A stretch of 5,924 bases of DNA from an uncultured bacterium (lineage in GTDB: Bacteria; Armatimonadota; UBA5829; DSUL01), in assembly GCA_937967775.1 (NCBI GenBank), contig CALCJH010000296.1, positions 1 to 5,924 of the forward strand, given 5' to 3'. A program made the position numbers and the translations under genes. Every line of letters starts with the position of its first letter. The stretch's first letter is position 1. The notes under the pieces were generated by a model. That model was not told where the DNA came from. It worked only from the letters and a program-made list of their open reading frames with translations, and did no database searches. Of this stretch, positions 5,720 to 5,924 are shown one piece after another.

Positions 5720-5777
5720 GGTACCAGGAACCGGTACCAGGTACGGGTACCTGGCACCGGTACCAGGAACCGGTCAC
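5720..5777. repeat. Cluster 3 of 13-bp tandem repeat (4 units plus a partial)
   Basis: Four exact-length units run in register: GGTACCAGGAACC (5720-5732), GGTACCAGGTACG (5733-5745), GGTACCTGGCACC (5746-5758) and GGTACCAGGAACC (5759-5771), then a decaying GGTCAC (5772-5777). GGTACCAGGAACCGGT occurs twice, at 5720-5735 and 5759-5774. The middle forms a hairpin with arms 5731-5744 and 5747-5760, 14 bp with a single mismatch around a two-base loop. The cluster sits directly upstream of the recognisable Uma2 remnant. Confidence 0.88.
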
Positions 5778-5909
5778 GGGCGACGGGGGTCTGGCTGCTG
5801 GCGGAGAGCCTCCCGAAGATGTCATCGGGCGACCCGGCCGGGGCTGCCTGGATCCCCCAGTACCTTCTCAGGGTCCCCGAGCCGGGCTCTGAAACAGCGA
5901 CGTGGAGCG
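5778..5909 (-). pseudogene. Unassigned open stretch upstream of the repeat cluster, possible gene fragment
   Basis: The minus frame gives YPLHVAVSEPG, LRRYWGIQAAPAGSPDD and IFGRLSASSQTPVARD with no stop and no start codon, open to the window edge. It looks protein-like in composition and shares its frame with the YARAGVPEYW part of the Uma2 remnant, but I do not recognise the family. It may be the N-terminal part of the same broken gene or a different truncated gene cut by the repeats. Confidence 0.25.
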
Positions 5910-5924
5910 GGTACCAGGCACAGG
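5910..5924. repeat. Start of a fourth 13-bp repeat cluster, cut by the window end
   Basis: GGTACCAGGCACA (5910-5922), followed by GG, is one unit differing from the common form at two positions. The array probably continues beyond the window. Confidence 0.5.

Noticed and set aside
5236..5777. CRISPR array
   Set aside because: Units are 13 bp, directly adjacent without spacers, and vary in sequence. CRISPR repeats are longer and separated by unique spacers.
5671..5892. Plus-strand frame encoding a Tyr/Pro/Gly-rich repeat peptide
   Set aside because: It is simply translation of the 13-bp repeat in one frame; the minus strand carries Uma2 homology at the same place.

Overview
This is a GC-rich bacterial window with one coherent expressed unit and several decaying genes around it. 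The centre is a minus-strand operon of four type IV pilin-like genes, occupying about 4958 down to 890. A DUF4900/ComZ-style giant minor pilin next to MNT/HEPN and Uma2 gene remnants suggests a thermophilic Bacillota (Clostridia/Limnochordia-like) or a Deinococcota/Thermus-like bacterium. That placement is inference from gene families; no rRNA or other taxonomic marker is present.

Layout, left to right. Positions 1-110 (+) hold the last 35 codons of a gene whose end resembles a ZIP-family metal transporter. Positions 111-351 hold no gene I can support. Positions 352-775 (-) hold a decayed MNT nucleotidyltransferase joined to the C-terminal half of a HEPN-domain protein, with no start codon, a large internal deletion, frame changes and an altered catalytic GS motif. 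Positions 890-4958 (-) hold the pilin operon. In transcription order it encodes a GspI/PilV-like or PilW-like prepilin, a PilW/GspJ-like prepilin (ATGA overlap with the first), a 790-residue PilX/GspK-like protein with a DUF4900-type region and a beta-rich C-terminal part, and a GspH/FimT-like prepilin whose start overlaps the end of the giant gene. Positions 4959-5081 are the operon leader, with an 8-bp inverted repeat and an AT-rich -10-like island. Positions 5236-5924 hold clusters of a 13-bp tandem repeat (GGTACCWGGAACC and relatives). One cluster abuts a frameshifted Uma2-family endonuclease remnant at 5465-5700 (-).

How the genes work together: the four prepilins have type III signal peptides (short basic leader, Gly, hydrophobic helix) and would be matured by a PilD/ComC-type peptidase. 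By analogy with GspHIJK, FimT-PilVWX and the Thermus PilA1-3/ComZ/PilA4 set, they probably form the priming or tip complex of a type IV pilus or DNA-uptake pilus. The third protein lacks Glu at mature position 5, as GspK does, and is by far the largest, so it is the likely tip subunit. Each of the four proteins has an even number of cysteines.

The most notable unexplained elements are the dispersed 13-bp repeat clusters, two of which form long near-palindromes, and the two wrecked MNT/HEPN and Uma2 loci that flank an intact pilin operon.
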